From an uncultured Gilliamella sp. (GTDB lineage: Bacteria > Pseudomonadota > Gammaproteobacteria > Enterobacterales > Orbaceae), in contig CAMLMY010000009.1 in NCBI GenBank assembly GCA_946481345.1, forward strand, positions 1 to 64,000: a stretch of 64,000 nt of DNA, read 5' to 3'. The notes beneath the pieces are model-generated. The model was given only the letters and a program-made list of their open reading frames with translations. It was not told where the DNA came from and made no database searches. Positions 20,152 to 30,394 of the stretch are shown here, in pieces. The translations under genes were made by a program, and so were the position numbers. Position 1 is the stretch's first letter. Each line of letters begins with the position of its first letter.

Positions 20152-21420
20152 ATGTACAAAACAATAAAAAATCTTCGCTGGTATATGATAGCGTTAGTGA
20201 CTATTGGCACAATTCTTGGTTATTTAACTCGAAATTCAATTGCAGTTGCTGCCCCAGTACTTAATGAAGTCATGGGTCTGACAACTCAACAATATTCATA
20301 TGTTGTTGCAGCTTATTCAGCCTGTTATACCGTAATGCAACCTGTAGCGGGGTATGTTCTTGACTTACTTGGCACACGCGTAGGTTATGCGGTATTTGCT
20401 TTATTATGGTCAGTTTTCTGTATCAGTACCGCATTTTCTGGCAGTTGGGTGGGGCTTGCGTTTACGCGTGGTGCTGTTGGAGCTGCCGAAGCGGCTATGA
20501 TACCTGCTGGTTTAAAAGCAACAAGTGAATGGTTTCCAGCAAAAGAAAGATCAATCGCTGTTGGTTGGTTTAATTTAGGATCATCCGTTGGAGCAATGAT
20601 CGCACCGCCATTAGTTGCCGGAGCAATATGGTTACACAGTTGGCAATTAGCGTTTGTTATTTGTGGTTTACTTAGCTTTATTTGGGGGTTATTTTGGTTT
20701 GCTCTTTATCGTCATCCAACTAATCAAAAACGATTATCAGAAGAAGAAAGAAAATACATTTTATCAGGGCAAGAAGTTAGTCACCAAACATCAAACACTA
20801 CCAAATTACCTGCGTATAAAATCGTAAGTACTCGTCGCTTTTGGGGCATTGCCATCCCAAGGTTTTTAGCCGAACCTGCATGGGGAACCTTTAACGCATG
20901 GATCCCATTATTTATGTCTACGGTTTATGGTTTTGACTTAAAACAGATTGCGATTTTTGCTTGGATGCCAATGTTGTTTGCTGATTTTGGTTGTATACTC
21001 GGTGGCTATATGGCGCCATTTTTCCAAAAAAATTTCAACGTCAGTTTGATTAACTCGCGCAAATTAGTTGTTACTGTTGGTGGCGTATTAATGATTGCAC
21101 CTGGGTTAATTGGGCTGTTTGCAAATCCTTATGTTGCTATCTTCTTATTTTGTATTGGTGGATTCGCTCACCAAGCATTATCTGGTGCATTAATTACATT
21201 ATCATCCGATGTATTTGGTCGAAATGAAGTTGCAACTGCTAATGGTTTTACAGGTATGGCAGCATGGCTTGCTAGTACTATCTTTGCTTTAATTGTGGGC
21301 GCGCTTGCGGAATCTGTTGGTTTTAGCCCATTATTTGTAATTTTAAGTTGTCTTGACCTTTTAGCTGCGTTAGCGGTATGGACAATTTTAAAAGCACCAT
21401 CAACAACTGAGCAACAATAA
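20152..21420 (+). CDS. exuT: Hexuronate MFS transporter
   Basis: Near full-length similarity to ExuT (LRWYMIALVTIGTILGYLTRNSIAVAAPVLNE; AYSACYTVMQPVAGYVLDLLGTRVGYA). Start at 20152 preceded by GGAG. Confidence 0.95.
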   Translation: MYKTIKNLRWYMIALVTIGTILGYLTRNSIAVAAPVLNEVMGLTTQQYSYVVAAYSACYTVMQPVAGYVLDLLGTRVGYAVFALLWSVFCISTAFSGSWVGLAFTRGAVGAAEAAMIPAGLKATSEWFPAKERSIAVGWFNLGSSVGAMIAPPLVAGAIWLHSWQLAFVICGLLSFIWGLFWFALYRHPTNQKRLSEEERKYILSGQEVSHQTSNTTKLPAYKIVSTRRFWGIAIPRFLAEPAWGTFNAWIPLFMSTVYGFDLKQIAIFAWMPMLFADFGCILGGYMAPFFQKNFNVSLINSRKLVVTVGGVLMIAPGLIGLFANPYVAIFLFCIGGFAHQALSGALITLSSDVFGRNEVATANGFTGMAAWLASTIFALIVGALAESVGFSPLFVILSCLDLLAALAVWTILKAPSTTEQQ

Positions 21421-21488
21421 ATTAATCGAGTTGCGCATGTTATTGGCATGTGCAATTAAATAGATAAACACGGTTTATGGAGAATAAT

Positions 21489-22901
21489 ATGCGTTTTTTA
21501 ACTGAAGACTTTTTACTTGATACTGAATTTTCTCGTCAACTTTATCACAATTATGCGGCACAACAGCCGATTTTTGATTATCACTGCCACTTACCACCAG
21601 AACAAATTGCACAAGATTATCAATTTAAAAATTTGTACGACATCTGGTTAAAAGGCGATCACTACAAATGGCGAGCCATGCGTACTAATGGTGTGCCGGA
21701 GAAGTTTTGTACTGGCAGCGAGGTAAATGATTTTGAAAAATTCAAAGCTTGGGCCGAAACGGTGCCTCATACAATCGGTAATCCACTTTATCATTGGACG
21801 CATTTAGAATTACGTAGACCATTTGGTATCGATGATATTTTACTATCACCAGCCACCGCTGAAACCATTTGGAACAAATGTAATGCAATGCTTGAAACTA
21901 AAGAATTTACTGCACGTAGCATTATGAAAAAAATGAATGTAAAAATGGTCGGCACAACTGATGATCCAATTGATGATTTAGTTCACCATAAAACTATTGC
22001 TCAAGATAGTTCATTTGATATTAAAGTTTTACCAAGTTGGCGACCAGATAAAGCGTTTAATATCGATTCTGAATTTTTTGTAGCCTATATCGAAAAATTA
22101 TCAACTGTTTCGGATATTAATATCTCAAGTTTCCATCAACTTTGTCAGGCGTTAGCAAAACGTATGGATCATTTTGCTGCACATGGTTGTAAAGTTTCTG
22201 ATCACGCCTTAGATACGGTCGTTTATGAAGAAGCGACAGAAAAAGAATTAGATGCAATTTTAACTAAACGACTAACTGGAGCAAATCTAACTTCGAAAGA
22301 AGTCGCTCAATTCAAGACTGCGGTTATCATTTATTTAGGCAGCGAATACAACAAACGTGGATGGGTTCAGCAATATCATATTGGCGCTTTACGTAATAAC
22401 AATTCAAGAATGTTTAATCTAATGGGGCCTGATGTTGGTTTTGATTCTATTAATGACTCACCTATTGCTCAACCATTATCCCGACTATTAGATGCACAAG
22501 CTAAACAAAATGCTCTACCTAAAACAATTCTCTATTGCTTAAATCCATCTGATAATGAGATTTTGGGTACGATGATAGGTAATTTCCAAGGGGAAGGAAT
22601 ACAAGGCAAAATGCAATTTGGTTCAGGTTGGTGGTTTAACGATCAAAAAGACGGCATGATTCGCCAAATGACCCAACTGGCTCAGCTTGGTTTATTAAGT
22701 CGTTTTGTTGGAATGTTAACCGATAGCCGCAGTTTCCTTTCTTATACTCGTCATGAATATTTTAGACGCATTTTATGTCGTATGATTGGTCGCTGGGTAG
22801 AAGATGGTGAAGCACCTCGTGATATCGAGTTACTAGGTCAAATGGTCAAAAATATTAGTTTTGATAATGCGAAAAACTATTTTGGTATCGAATTAAATTA
22901 A
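21489..22901 (+). CDS. uxaC: Glucuronate/galacturonate isomerase
   Basis: UxaC hallmark [14 protein letters not shown]...[22 protein letters not shown]...[14 protein letters not shown]. Start set to [14 protein letters not shown]. Confidence 0.97.
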   Translation: MRFLTEDFLLDTEFSRQLYHNYAAQQPIFDYHCHLPPEQIAQDYQFKNLYDIWLKGDHYKWRAMRTNGVPEKFCTGSEVNDFEKFKAWAETVPHTIGNPLYHWTHLELRRPFGIDDILLSPATAETIWNKCNAMLETKEFTARSIMKKMNVKMVGTTDDPIDDLVHHKTIAQDSSFDIKVLPSWRPDKAFNIDSEFFVAYIEKLSTVSDINISSFHQLCQALAKRMDHFAAHGCKVSDHALDTVVYEEATEKELDAILTKRLTGANLTSKEVAQFKTAVIIYLGSEYNKRGWVQQYHIGALRNNNSRMFNLMGPDVGFDSINDSPIAQPLSRLLDAQAKQNALPKTILYCLNPSDNEILGTMIGNFQGEGIQGKMQFGSGWWFNDQKDGMIRQMTQLAQLGLLSRFVGMLTDSRSFLSYTRHEYFRRILCRMIGRWVEDGEAPRDIELLGQMVKNISFDNAKNYFGIELN

Positions 22902-22919
22902 TATATTAGAGTAATAGTA

Positions 22920-24383
22920 ATGAAAACATTGAACAGAATTGATTTTCCTGGCGCTAAATATACTACCCGTGTTGTACAATTTGGCGAAGGTAATTTTTTA
23001 CGTGCATTTTTAGATTGGCAATTGGATATCTTAAATGAAAAAACCGATCTTGATGCGGGTGTAGCAATTATTCGCCCACTTAATACAGACTTTCCACCAT
23101 CATTAAATACTCAAGATGGTTTATATACCACATTAATTCGTGGATTAAATGAACGCAATGAAACAGTAAAAGAATTTAGGATGATTCGTTCCGTTAATAG
23201 TGAGATAAATGTCTATACACAGTATGACCAGTACCTTGCATTAGCCAAAGATCCTAATATTCAATTTATTTTTTCTAACACCACTGAAGCCGGTATCAGC
23301 TATGTTGAAAGCGATAAACTTACAGACCAACCTGCTACAAGCTATCCAGCTAAATTAACGGCTTTCTTATATGAAAGATTTAACCATTTTTCTGGAAGCA
23401 AAGAGAGTGGTTTAATCATTATTCCATGTGAGTTAATTGATTATAATGGCGATGCACTAAAAAAATTGGTCTTAAAATATGCTAACCAGTGGAATTTGTC
23501 AGACAAATTTATTGCTTGGTTAGAAAACGATAATGTATTTTGCTCAACATTGGTTGATAGGATTGTCCCAGGTTATCCTAAAGCTCAAATTTCTGAATTA
23601 GAATCGGAATTAGGTTATAAAGATAACTTTATTGATTCTGCAGAATATTTCTACCTTTTTGTTATCCAAGGCCCACAATGGCTAGCGCAAAAATTGAATT
23701 TGGATAAATGCAACATTAATATCAAAATTGTCGATGATATTAAACCCTATAAAGAGCGTAAAGTTGCAATTTTAAATGGTGCGCATACAGCATTGGTTCC
23801 AGTCGCTTATCTAGCTGGAATTGATACGGTAGGCGAATCAATGAATGATTCGCAAATTTTAGAATATATCAAAGAGACAATTTTTGATGAAATTATTCCA
23901 GTTTTAGATTTGCCACATCAAGAATTAGTTGATTTTGCGCAGTCAGTTATCAATCGTTTTAAAAATCCATTTATTGAGCACCAATTAATGTCAATTGCTC
24001 TAAATAGTATGACCAAATTTAAAACACGTATACTTCCACAATTGCTCGCTTATCAAAAAGCAAAAAGTGTGTTACCTAAGCATTTAGTCTTCTCTTTTGC
24101 TGCTTTAATTGCTTTCTATCGAGGTGTAAGAAATAACCAAAATTATCCATTACAAGACGATGCAATTTGGTTAGAGCGCTTTAGTACTGGCTGGGCCAAT
24201 GTCAGTAGTGGTAATGAAACACTCGCACAATTAGTGGAAACAGTACTTAGTGATAGTACTCATTGGGATTGCGATTTGCTAAATATTCCGCAATTAGCAC
24301 AAACATTAACACAATATTTAACTGTCATTACTCAAGAAGGTATGCGCAGTGCAATTGAAAAATGTGTTACTGGTAGCAAATAA
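22920..24383 (+). CDS. uxaB: Tagaturonate reductase
   Basis: 487 aa; UxaB/UxuB mannitol dehydrogenase family ([27 protein letters not shown]). Confidence 0.93.
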   Translation: MKTLNRIDFPGAKYTTRVVQFGEGNFLRAFLDWQLDILNEKTDLDAGVAIIRPLNTDFPPSLNTQDGLYTTLIRGLNERNETVKEFRMIRSVNSEINVYTQYDQYLALAKDPNIQFIFSNTTEAGISYVESDKLTDQPATSYPAKLTAFLYERFNHFSGSKESGLIIIPCELIDYNGDALKKLVLKYANQWNLSDKFIAWLENDNVFCSTLVDRIVPGYPKAQISELESELGYKDNFIDSAEYFYLFVIQGPQWLAQKLNLDKCNINIKIVDDIKPYKERKVAILNGAHTALVPVAYLAGIDTVGESMNDSQILEYIKETIFDEIIPVLDLPHQELVDFAQSVINRFKNPFIEHQLMSIALNSMTKFKTRILPQLLAYQKAKSVLPKHLVFSFAALIAFYRGVRNNQNYPLQDDAIWLERFSTGWANVSSGNETLAQLVETVLSDSTHWDCDLLNIPQLAQTLTQYLTVITQEGMRSAIEKCVTGSK

Positions 24384-24384
24384 A

Positions 24385-25896
24385 ATGAGTGGAGCAATGG
24401 TAAAATTTATAAAAATTAACAATGAAGATAATGTCGCTGTGGCATTATCTGATATAGAAGCACATGAAGATAATATTATAATCGATGGAAACGCCATTGA
24501 TTTACCACAAGCGATCAAACAAGGGCATAAATTTGCCCTTAAAGATATTGAGCCTAATGAAAATATTATTAAATATGGCTTACCAATAGGACATGCCACT
24601 TGTTTAATTAAAACAGGTGAGCATATTCATTCACACAATTTAAAAACCAATCTAAATGATATTAATAATTATAAGTATCAACCTAATTTATCCAAAAATC
24701 AGTCGCTGCATGAAATAGCTGATAAACCAGTAAACATTTACCGCCGAAAAAACGGTGAAGTTGGCATCCGTAATGAACTTTGGATTATACCAACGGTAAC
24801 ATGTATTAATGGTATTGCGCAGCAAATTGTTAAACAGTTTTGTGATGAACTCAATAATCAATTAGAAATTGATGGTATTACCGTACTTGAACATCCTTAT
24901 GGTTGTTCGCAACTTGGACAAGATCATAAAAACACCAAAATAATATTACAAGATCTTGTTAAACACCCTAATGCGGGGGCTGTATTAGTTATTGGACTTG
25001 GATGTGAAAATAATCAAATCTCAGAATTTAAAGCCGATCTTGGTGATTATGATGAATCGCGTGTTAGATTCCTGATTGCTCAACAAGAAGCCGATGAAGT
25101 TGCTTGTGCATTGACGCTGCTAAGAGAACTTTATGCCATTATGAAGCAAGACAAACGCGAAGTAGGGCGGTTAAGCGAATTAAAATTTGGTTTAGAGTGT
25201 GGTGGATCAGATGGTTTTTCAGGAATAACGGCTAATCCGATGCTAGGGTTGTTTTCGGATTATGTCATTGCCCATGGAGGAACCAGTGTTCTTACCGAAG
25301 TACCTGAAATGTTCGGTGCAGAAAATATTTTGATGTCTCACTGCGTTGACGAGCCTACTTTCGATAAAACCGTGCTTATGATCAACGATTTTAAACAGTA
25401 TTTCATCTCAAACAATCAGCCTATTTATGAAAATCCGTCTCCAGGTAACAAAGCTGGTGGAATAACAACCTTAGAAGAAAAATCCCTTGGTTGTACGCAA
25501 AAAGCTGGCGGAAGTGAAGTGATTGATGTCTTAAAATATGGTGAAAGACTCACAAAGCATGGGCTTAATTTACTCAGTGCGCCTGGTAATGATGCCGTGG
25601 CTACAGGGGCTTTATCAGCAGCAGGATGTCATATGGTGCTATTTACTACAGGTCGCGGAACTCCTTATGGTGGAATCGTACCAACGGTAAAAATTGCGAC
25701 TAATACACAATTAGCGGACAAAAAAGTAAATTGGATTGACTTTAATGCTGGCAAACTCATTGAGGGTACCTCTATGCAACAGTTATTAATTGAATTTATT
25801 GACTATATCGTACTGGTTGCTAATGGTCAGCAAACACGCAATGAGATAAATAATTTCAGAAATCTAGCGATATTAAAAAGTGGTGTAACTCTTTAA
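24385..25896 (+). CDS. uxaA: Altronate dehydratase
   Basis: SAF N-terminal domain plus UxaA C-terminal domain (HPYGCSQLGQDHKNT; KFGLECGGSDGFSGITANP; SEVIDVLKYGE). Start set to MSGAMVKFIKIN, directly after the uxaB stop. Confidence 0.94.
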   Translation: MSGAMVKFIKINNEDNVAVALSDIEAHEDNIIIDGNAIDLPQAIKQGHKFALKDIEPNENIIKYGLPIGHATCLIKTGEHIHSHNLKTNLNDINNYKYQPNLSKNQSLHEIADKPVNIYRRKNGEVGIRNELWIIPTVTCINGIAQQIVKQFCDELNNQLEIDGITVLEHPYGCSQLGQDHKNTKIILQDLVKHPNAGAVLVIGLGCENNQISEFKADLGDYDESRVRFLIAQQEADEVACALTLLRELYAIMKQDKREVGRLSELKFGLECGGSDGFSGITANPMLGLFSDYVIAHGGTSVLTEVPEMFGAENILMSHCVDEPTFDKTVLMINDFKQYFISNNQPIYENPSPGNKAGGITTLEEKSLGCTQKAGGSEVIDVLKYGERLTKHGLNLLSAPGNDAVATGALSAAGCHMVLFTTGRGTPYGGIVPTVKIATNTQLADKKVNWIDFNAGKLIEGTSMQQLLIEFIDYIVLVANGQQTRNEINNFRNLAILKSGVTL

Positions 25897-25947
25897 AACT
25901 ATCCACTCAAGGCTAAAATTAACCAGCCTACTTATCCAAATAACAAT

Positions 25948-25980
25948 GCGAACTGTAATCTATAATGGGCGACAGTTCGC
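25948..25980. other. Hairpin between uxaA and the GH28 gene
   Basis: GCGAACTGT aatctataatgggcg ACAGTTCGC, 9-bp perfect arms, no T-run. Confidence 0.55.
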
Positions 25981-26004
25981 GTTAAAATGCAAAAGGAAGC
26001 AACA

Positions 26005-27327
26005 ATGACAATGGTATCTGTTAAAGATTTTGGTGCAATAGGTAATGGCAAAACACTTAATACAGTTGCTTTTGCCAATGCAATACAACATATAGAACAA
26101 CAAGGTGGTGGAACGCTTATCGTTCCAGTGGGAACTTATTTAACAGGCGCAATCAAGCTTTGCAGTAATTTAACTTTAGTTATTGAACAGAATGCGACTT
26201 TATTATTTTCAGATAATGAACAAGATTACCCAATCGTGCATTCACGTTGGGAGGGAGTAAAACAAGATGTCTATATGCCTTGTATTTACGGTCAACATCT
26301 TGAAAATGTCATTATCACCGGTGGCGGTAAAATTGATGGCAATGGTGCTAAATGGTGGCATACTTTCCGTCATAATCGTGATGCCCTAAAGTATCCAAGA
26401 CCTTACTTAATCGGTTTTGATTTTTGCCAACGTATAACTATTGAAAAAGTCTTTTTAACCCAGTCACCAAGTTGGACAGTCCATCCAATGGAGTCAAATA
26501 ATGTAGTGATTGATAATATATCGATTTTAAATCCTGCAGATTCACCTAATACCGATGGTATTAATCCTGAATCTTGCCGTAATGTCAGAATTTCAAATTG
26601 CTATATTGATGTGGGTGATGATTGCATCGCAATTAAAGCGGGTACTGAGGAAACAGCAGATAAAAGCCCTTGCGAAAATATTTTAATTACTAACTGTAAC
26701 ATGATTCATGGTCATGGTGCGGTAGTATTGGGTAGTGAAATGAGCGGTAGTATTCGTAATGTCACTATTACTAACTGTGTATTTCAAAAAACAGATCGAG
26801 GTGTGAGATTCAAAACACGTCGAGGTCGCGGTGGTACTATTTCAGATATTACTTTTAGTAATATTGTTATGGATGAAGTACTATCAGCCTTTGTAATGAA
26901 TTATTACTATTACTGCGGACCAAAAGGTAACGATCCAATTGTTTGGAATAAAGATCCGCTGCCAATAAATGAAGCAACCCCAGCCTGCCATAATATTAGT
27001 TTTTCAAATATTATCGCCAAAAATGTGCGTGCCTATGCTGGTTTTTTATATGGCATTCCTGAATCGCCAATTGCCAATATTTCGTTTGATAATATTCGAG
27101 TATCAATGCAAATTAATGCCAAGGCAGGTGAAGTTGATATGTTTAAGGATGTTAAACCTGAGGCTGGTAAAGGATTTTTTATCGAAAATGCACAGAGTGT
27201 TTTATTTAATAACGTTATTATCGATAATGTTGTAAGTGAGCCGCTTTGTGTTAAAAATAGTAGTGATGTTTACGTTAATCAGTCATTTGTGAAGCAGGAT
27301 GGCAAATTAATTAAATTGAAGGTTTGA
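26005..27327 (+). CDS. Glycoside hydrolase family 28 polygalacturonase, probably exo-acting and cytoplasmic
   Basis: GH28 motifs NTDGI, GDDCIAIKAG, GHG and RFKTRRGRGG; no signal peptide. Start taken at an internal Met (MTMVSVKDFGAIGNG). Confidence 0.9.
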   Translation: MTMVSVKDFGAIGNGKTLNTVAFANAIQHIEQQGGGTLIVPVGTYLTGAIKLCSNLTLVIEQNATLLFSDNEQDYPIVHSRWEGVKQDVYMPCIYGQHLENVIITGGGKIDGNGAKWWHTFRHNRDALKYPRPYLIGFDFCQRITIEKVFLTQSPSWTVHPMESNNVVIDNISILNPADSPNTDGINPESCRNVRISNCYIDVGDDCIAIKAGTEETADKSPCENILITNCNMIHGHGAVVLGSEMSGSIRNVTITNCVFQKTDRGVRFKTRRGRGGTISDITFSNIVMDEVLSAFVMNYYYYCGPKGNDPIVWNKDPLPINEATPACHNISFSNIIAKNVRAYAGFLYGIPESPIANISFDNIRVSMQINAKAGEVDMFKDVKPEAGKGFFIENAQSVLFNNVIIDNVVSEPLCVKNSSDVYVNQSFVKQDGKLIKLKV

Positions 27328-27380
27328 GCACATTATAGATAATCTTCCAAATTCTATTTGAAAGATGGGTCATTTTTGGT

Positions 27381-27410
27381 AAATAACCGCTTTTGCAGCG
27401 GTTATTTTTT
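27381..27410 (+). terminator. Intrinsic terminator of the exuT-uxaCBA-GH28 operon
   Basis: AAATAACCGC ttttgca GCGGTTATTT TTT, 10-bp perfect stem and T-run. Confidence 0.88.
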
Positions 27411-27474
27411 ATAATTAAAAAACGTTAATCAATAATATTCCTTTGGAAAATAGATTGCGCATAATGCAATTAAA

Positions 27475-27506
27475 TAATTATTACCATTTATCAATGGTAA
27501 TAATTA
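27475..27506. other. Perfect 14-bp-arm hairpin
   Basis: TAATTATTACCATT tatc AATGGTAATAATTA. Confidence 0.65.
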
Positions 27507-27893
27507 CATCCATTATCCATTATGGCAATTTAGCTATTTTATTCCATCCACTGATAAGCACATTAAAATCCATCCAATATTCATTACAAATTTATACCAC
27601 ATTGTCATTTGAATGATTGAAATTGACTTAATTGTTGATAAATCCTGCTACGCATGGGGATGCAACAAATCTTCTTTATTGAAATGGCAAATGGGAACCA
27701 ATAGATAACAGTATGGCTAATTTTGCTGCTAATGATCACCAAACTACAGAGTCTGTAAGTGTTTTCATATTGCCTAATTGGTCAACAATAAACTTAGCAG
27801 AGCTTCAATAACAAGGTCGCTTATAATTCTTATTTACATTACTTTAGCAAAATAACTTTGAAGTTGATCACATTTATCTAATAAAGCCATTAA

Positions 27894-27909
27894 AGCTAAA
27901 TTTTTAGCT
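27894..27909. promoter_or_regulatory. Palindromic candidate operator upstream of the CscB-like permease
   Basis: AGCTAAA tt TTTAGCT, 43 bp upstream of the ATG. Confidence 0.3.
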
Positions 27910-27951
27910 ATTCATACTCAAATGCGTACTTAACTCTTTATAGGATAAATT

Positions 27952-29202
27952 ATGACTAGTGCATTTTATAAAAAACCAACTTATTGGTTTGCCTCGTTTT
28001 ATAGCATTATGTATTACGCAGCGGGAAGTTTCGTTTTTTCCTTTTATGCTATATGGCTAAGTAAGGAGATAGGCTTAAGCGCAAAACAGACCGGCATTAT
28101 TTATTCGTTTAACTACTTTATTTCGTTAATCATTATGATTATGTATGGTATTTATCAAGATAAATTAGTGCTAAAAAAACACCTTGTCTGGTTTCAAAGT
28201 ATTATTATTACTTGCGCTGCTCCCGCATTAATTTATGTGTATGAACCCCTATTGCGCCATAATTTTTATCTTGGTGTAATTTTCGGTAGTTTCTTTTTAG
28301 GATTTGGTTGGATTGCAGGCATGGGACTAATTGATTCCTACTGCGAAAAAATCAGCCGAGCATTTGGTTTTGAGTTTGGCCAGTGTCGAACATGGGGATG
28401 TATTGCTTATGCTGTCGGTACCTTTATTGCGGGTATTTTGATTAGTATCAATCCTCACCTTAATTTTTGGGTAGCATCGGGTGTTGGTGTTTGTTTCATG
28501 ATTCTTAACCTCAACTTCAAGCCTGATTTAAGTAAATCAACCGAAGCCGTGTTCCAGAAAAAGGATAAACTCAGTTTTAATGAGATCCTCTCCGTTTTTA
28601 CCCTTAAAAAATTCTGGATATTTGTTATCTATGTGCTCGGAACTTACAGCCTTTATAATATTTATGATCAACAGTTATTCCCTGTTTATTTCACACAACA
28701 GTTTGAAGATGTCAATGATGGATATCGTTTGTATGGTGTTTTAAATTCATTCCAAGTCTTTTTAGAAGCCGCAGTTATGTTTTGTGTACCATTTGTGGTG
28801 AATCGTGTCGGTGCAAAAAATGCATTGATTTTTGCCGCATTTGTTTCGGCTTCTCGTATCTTCTTAACGGGTCATGTAAGCAGCATTGCAATTATCTCAG
28901 TAATTAAACTTATGCACTGCTTAGAAATTTCAACCATTTTGGTTTCAGTGTTCAAATATATTGATAATAACTTTAATGCTCGATTATCTGCGACTGTTTT
29001 TTTAATTGGTTATCAGGTTGCAGGTTCAGTAGGGGTCATTTTATTTTCAACTTTAGTTGGTGATTTTTATGATACAGCAGGTGCAGCAACAACATTTAAT
29101 AATCTTGGTTTAGTTGTATTAGGCTTTATGATTTTTGCCATCTTCTTCTTAAGTCGTGATAGAAAAAATGTCAATATCGAAGATAAGCCAGAAGTTAAAT
29201 AA
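27952..29202 (+). CDS. Oligosaccharide:H+ symporter family permease, CscB (sucrose permease)-like
   Basis: 416 aa; CscB-like segments throughout (YGIYQDKLVLKKHLVW; IYVYEPLLRHNF; GLIDSYCEKISRAFGFEFGQCRTWG; YNIYDQQLFPVYF; RLYGVLNSFQVFLEA). Confidence 0.85.
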   Translation: MTSAFYKKPTYWFASFYSIMYYAAGSFVFSFYAIWLSKEIGLSAKQTGIIYSFNYFISLIIMIMYGIYQDKLVLKKHLVWFQSIIITCAAPALIYVYEPLLRHNFYLGVIFGSFFLGFGWIAGMGLIDSYCEKISRAFGFEFGQCRTWGCIAYAVGTFIAGILISINPHLNFWVASGVGVCFMILNLNFKPDLSKSTEAVFQKKDKLSFNEILSVFTLKKFWIFVIYVLGTYSLYNIYDQQLFPVYFTQQFEDVNDGYRLYGVLNSFQVFLEAAVMFCVPFVVNRVGAKNALIFAAFVSASRIFLTGHVSSIAIISVIKLMHCLEISTILVSVFKYIDNNFNARLSATVFLIGYQVAGSVGVILFSTLVGDFYDTAGAATTFNNLGLVVLGFMIFAIFFLSRDRKNVNIEDKPEVK

Positions 29203-29260
29203 ATTAAAACTGTTTTCAATTTTCATTAATAGAATTTAATAACGTTAGTAAGGATTCACA

Positions 29261-30379
29261 ATGAACATATATAATTCTGTAACACAATTTCACTTCGAAC
29301 AAACTCGAACCATTTCGCCAGAAAATATGACCGGTGAAAAAGGTAAATCTTGTATGAAAGGCAGTGCATTAGGTCCAAGCCGTAAAGGACAAGGTTGTAT
29401 TTCGATTCCAGCAGGTGAAACGGTAACAATTGCTGAGATCACAGGTCCAGCTGAAATTCGTCATATGTGGTTTACCTTAACCGACAGAACGCATCGCGGT
29501 AGTTTTGTACTTCGTGATGTAGTGATTCGTATTTATTGGGATGATGAAAAAGTGCCTTCTGTTGAAAGCCCAATTGGTGATTTTTTCTGTAATGGTTTTG
29601 GGGCTAGGTGTGATATTAATTCAGTGCCAATTGTTGTTAATCCAACAGGTGGTTTTAATAGCTATTTTAGAATGCCATTTAATAAAAAAGCGCGCATTGA
29701 AATTCAAAATGAGCATGAAGCTGATTTACAACATTTCTTCTTTACTATTAATTATGCCATTATGCCAAAACCGTTTGAAGCACCACTTTATTTCCATGCA
29801 CAATGGCGTAGACAGCGCGTCACTAATTATGCACAAGACTATGTGATATTAGACAATGTTGAAGGTCATGGCTATTATGTTGGTACTTACTTAGCATTGA
29901 CCGCCCTTGAGCGTTATTGGTGGGGGGAAGGTGAGTTTAAATTCTATCTAGATGGCGATAGCGATTACCCAACTCAACATTCAACCGGCTCAGAAGACTA
30001 TTTTGGTGGCGCATGGGCATTTCATAACCGCGACAGTCAAGGTCGGCCAAAAGCGAAATGTTTCCAAACACTGTTTATGGGATATCCATATCAAACCAAT
30101 CGTGATGCAACGCGTGACTTTTTCCAAACTGGAGATTCTAACCCAGTACACGGTTTTGGTGATGATAGCTTACCAATGCATGGCTTATATCGTTGGCATT
30201 TACCAGACCCAATTGCGTTCCATAAAAATATCAAACTTGCTTTTCAACAAATTGGTAATGATGATATAAGATTATATGAACGTTGCGATGATATTGCCAG
30301 TGTTGCTTATTGGTATCAGAGCCCATCGGAAAACCATAATCCGGTATTCCCGAATAAACAACAACGTACACCACGATAA
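29261..30379 (+). CDS. DUF2961 / glycoside hydrolase family 172 protein
   Basis: 372 aa; DUF2961 hallmark (GPAEIRHMWFTL; DGDSDYPTQHSTGSEDYFGGAWAF). Confidence 0.87.
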   Translation: MNIYNSVTQFHFEQTRTISPENMTGEKGKSCMKGSALGPSRKGQGCISIPAGETVTIAEITGPAEIRHMWFTLTDRTHRGSFVLRDVVIRIYWDDEKVPSVESPIGDFFCNGFGARCDINSVPIVVNPTGGFNSYFRMPFNKKARIEIQNEHEADLQHFFFTINYAIMPKPFEAPLYFHAQWRRQRVTNYAQDYVILDNVEGHGYYVGTYLALTALERYWWGEGEFKFYLDGDSDYPTQHSTGSEDYFGGAWAFHNRDSQGRPKAKCFQTLFMGYPYQTNRDATRDFFQTGDSNPVHGFGDDSLPMHGLYRWHLPDPIAFHKNIKLAFQQIGNDDIRLYERCDDIASVAYWYQSPSENHNPVFPNKQQRTPR

Positions 30380-30394
30380 TTAAGAGAGTAGTAA

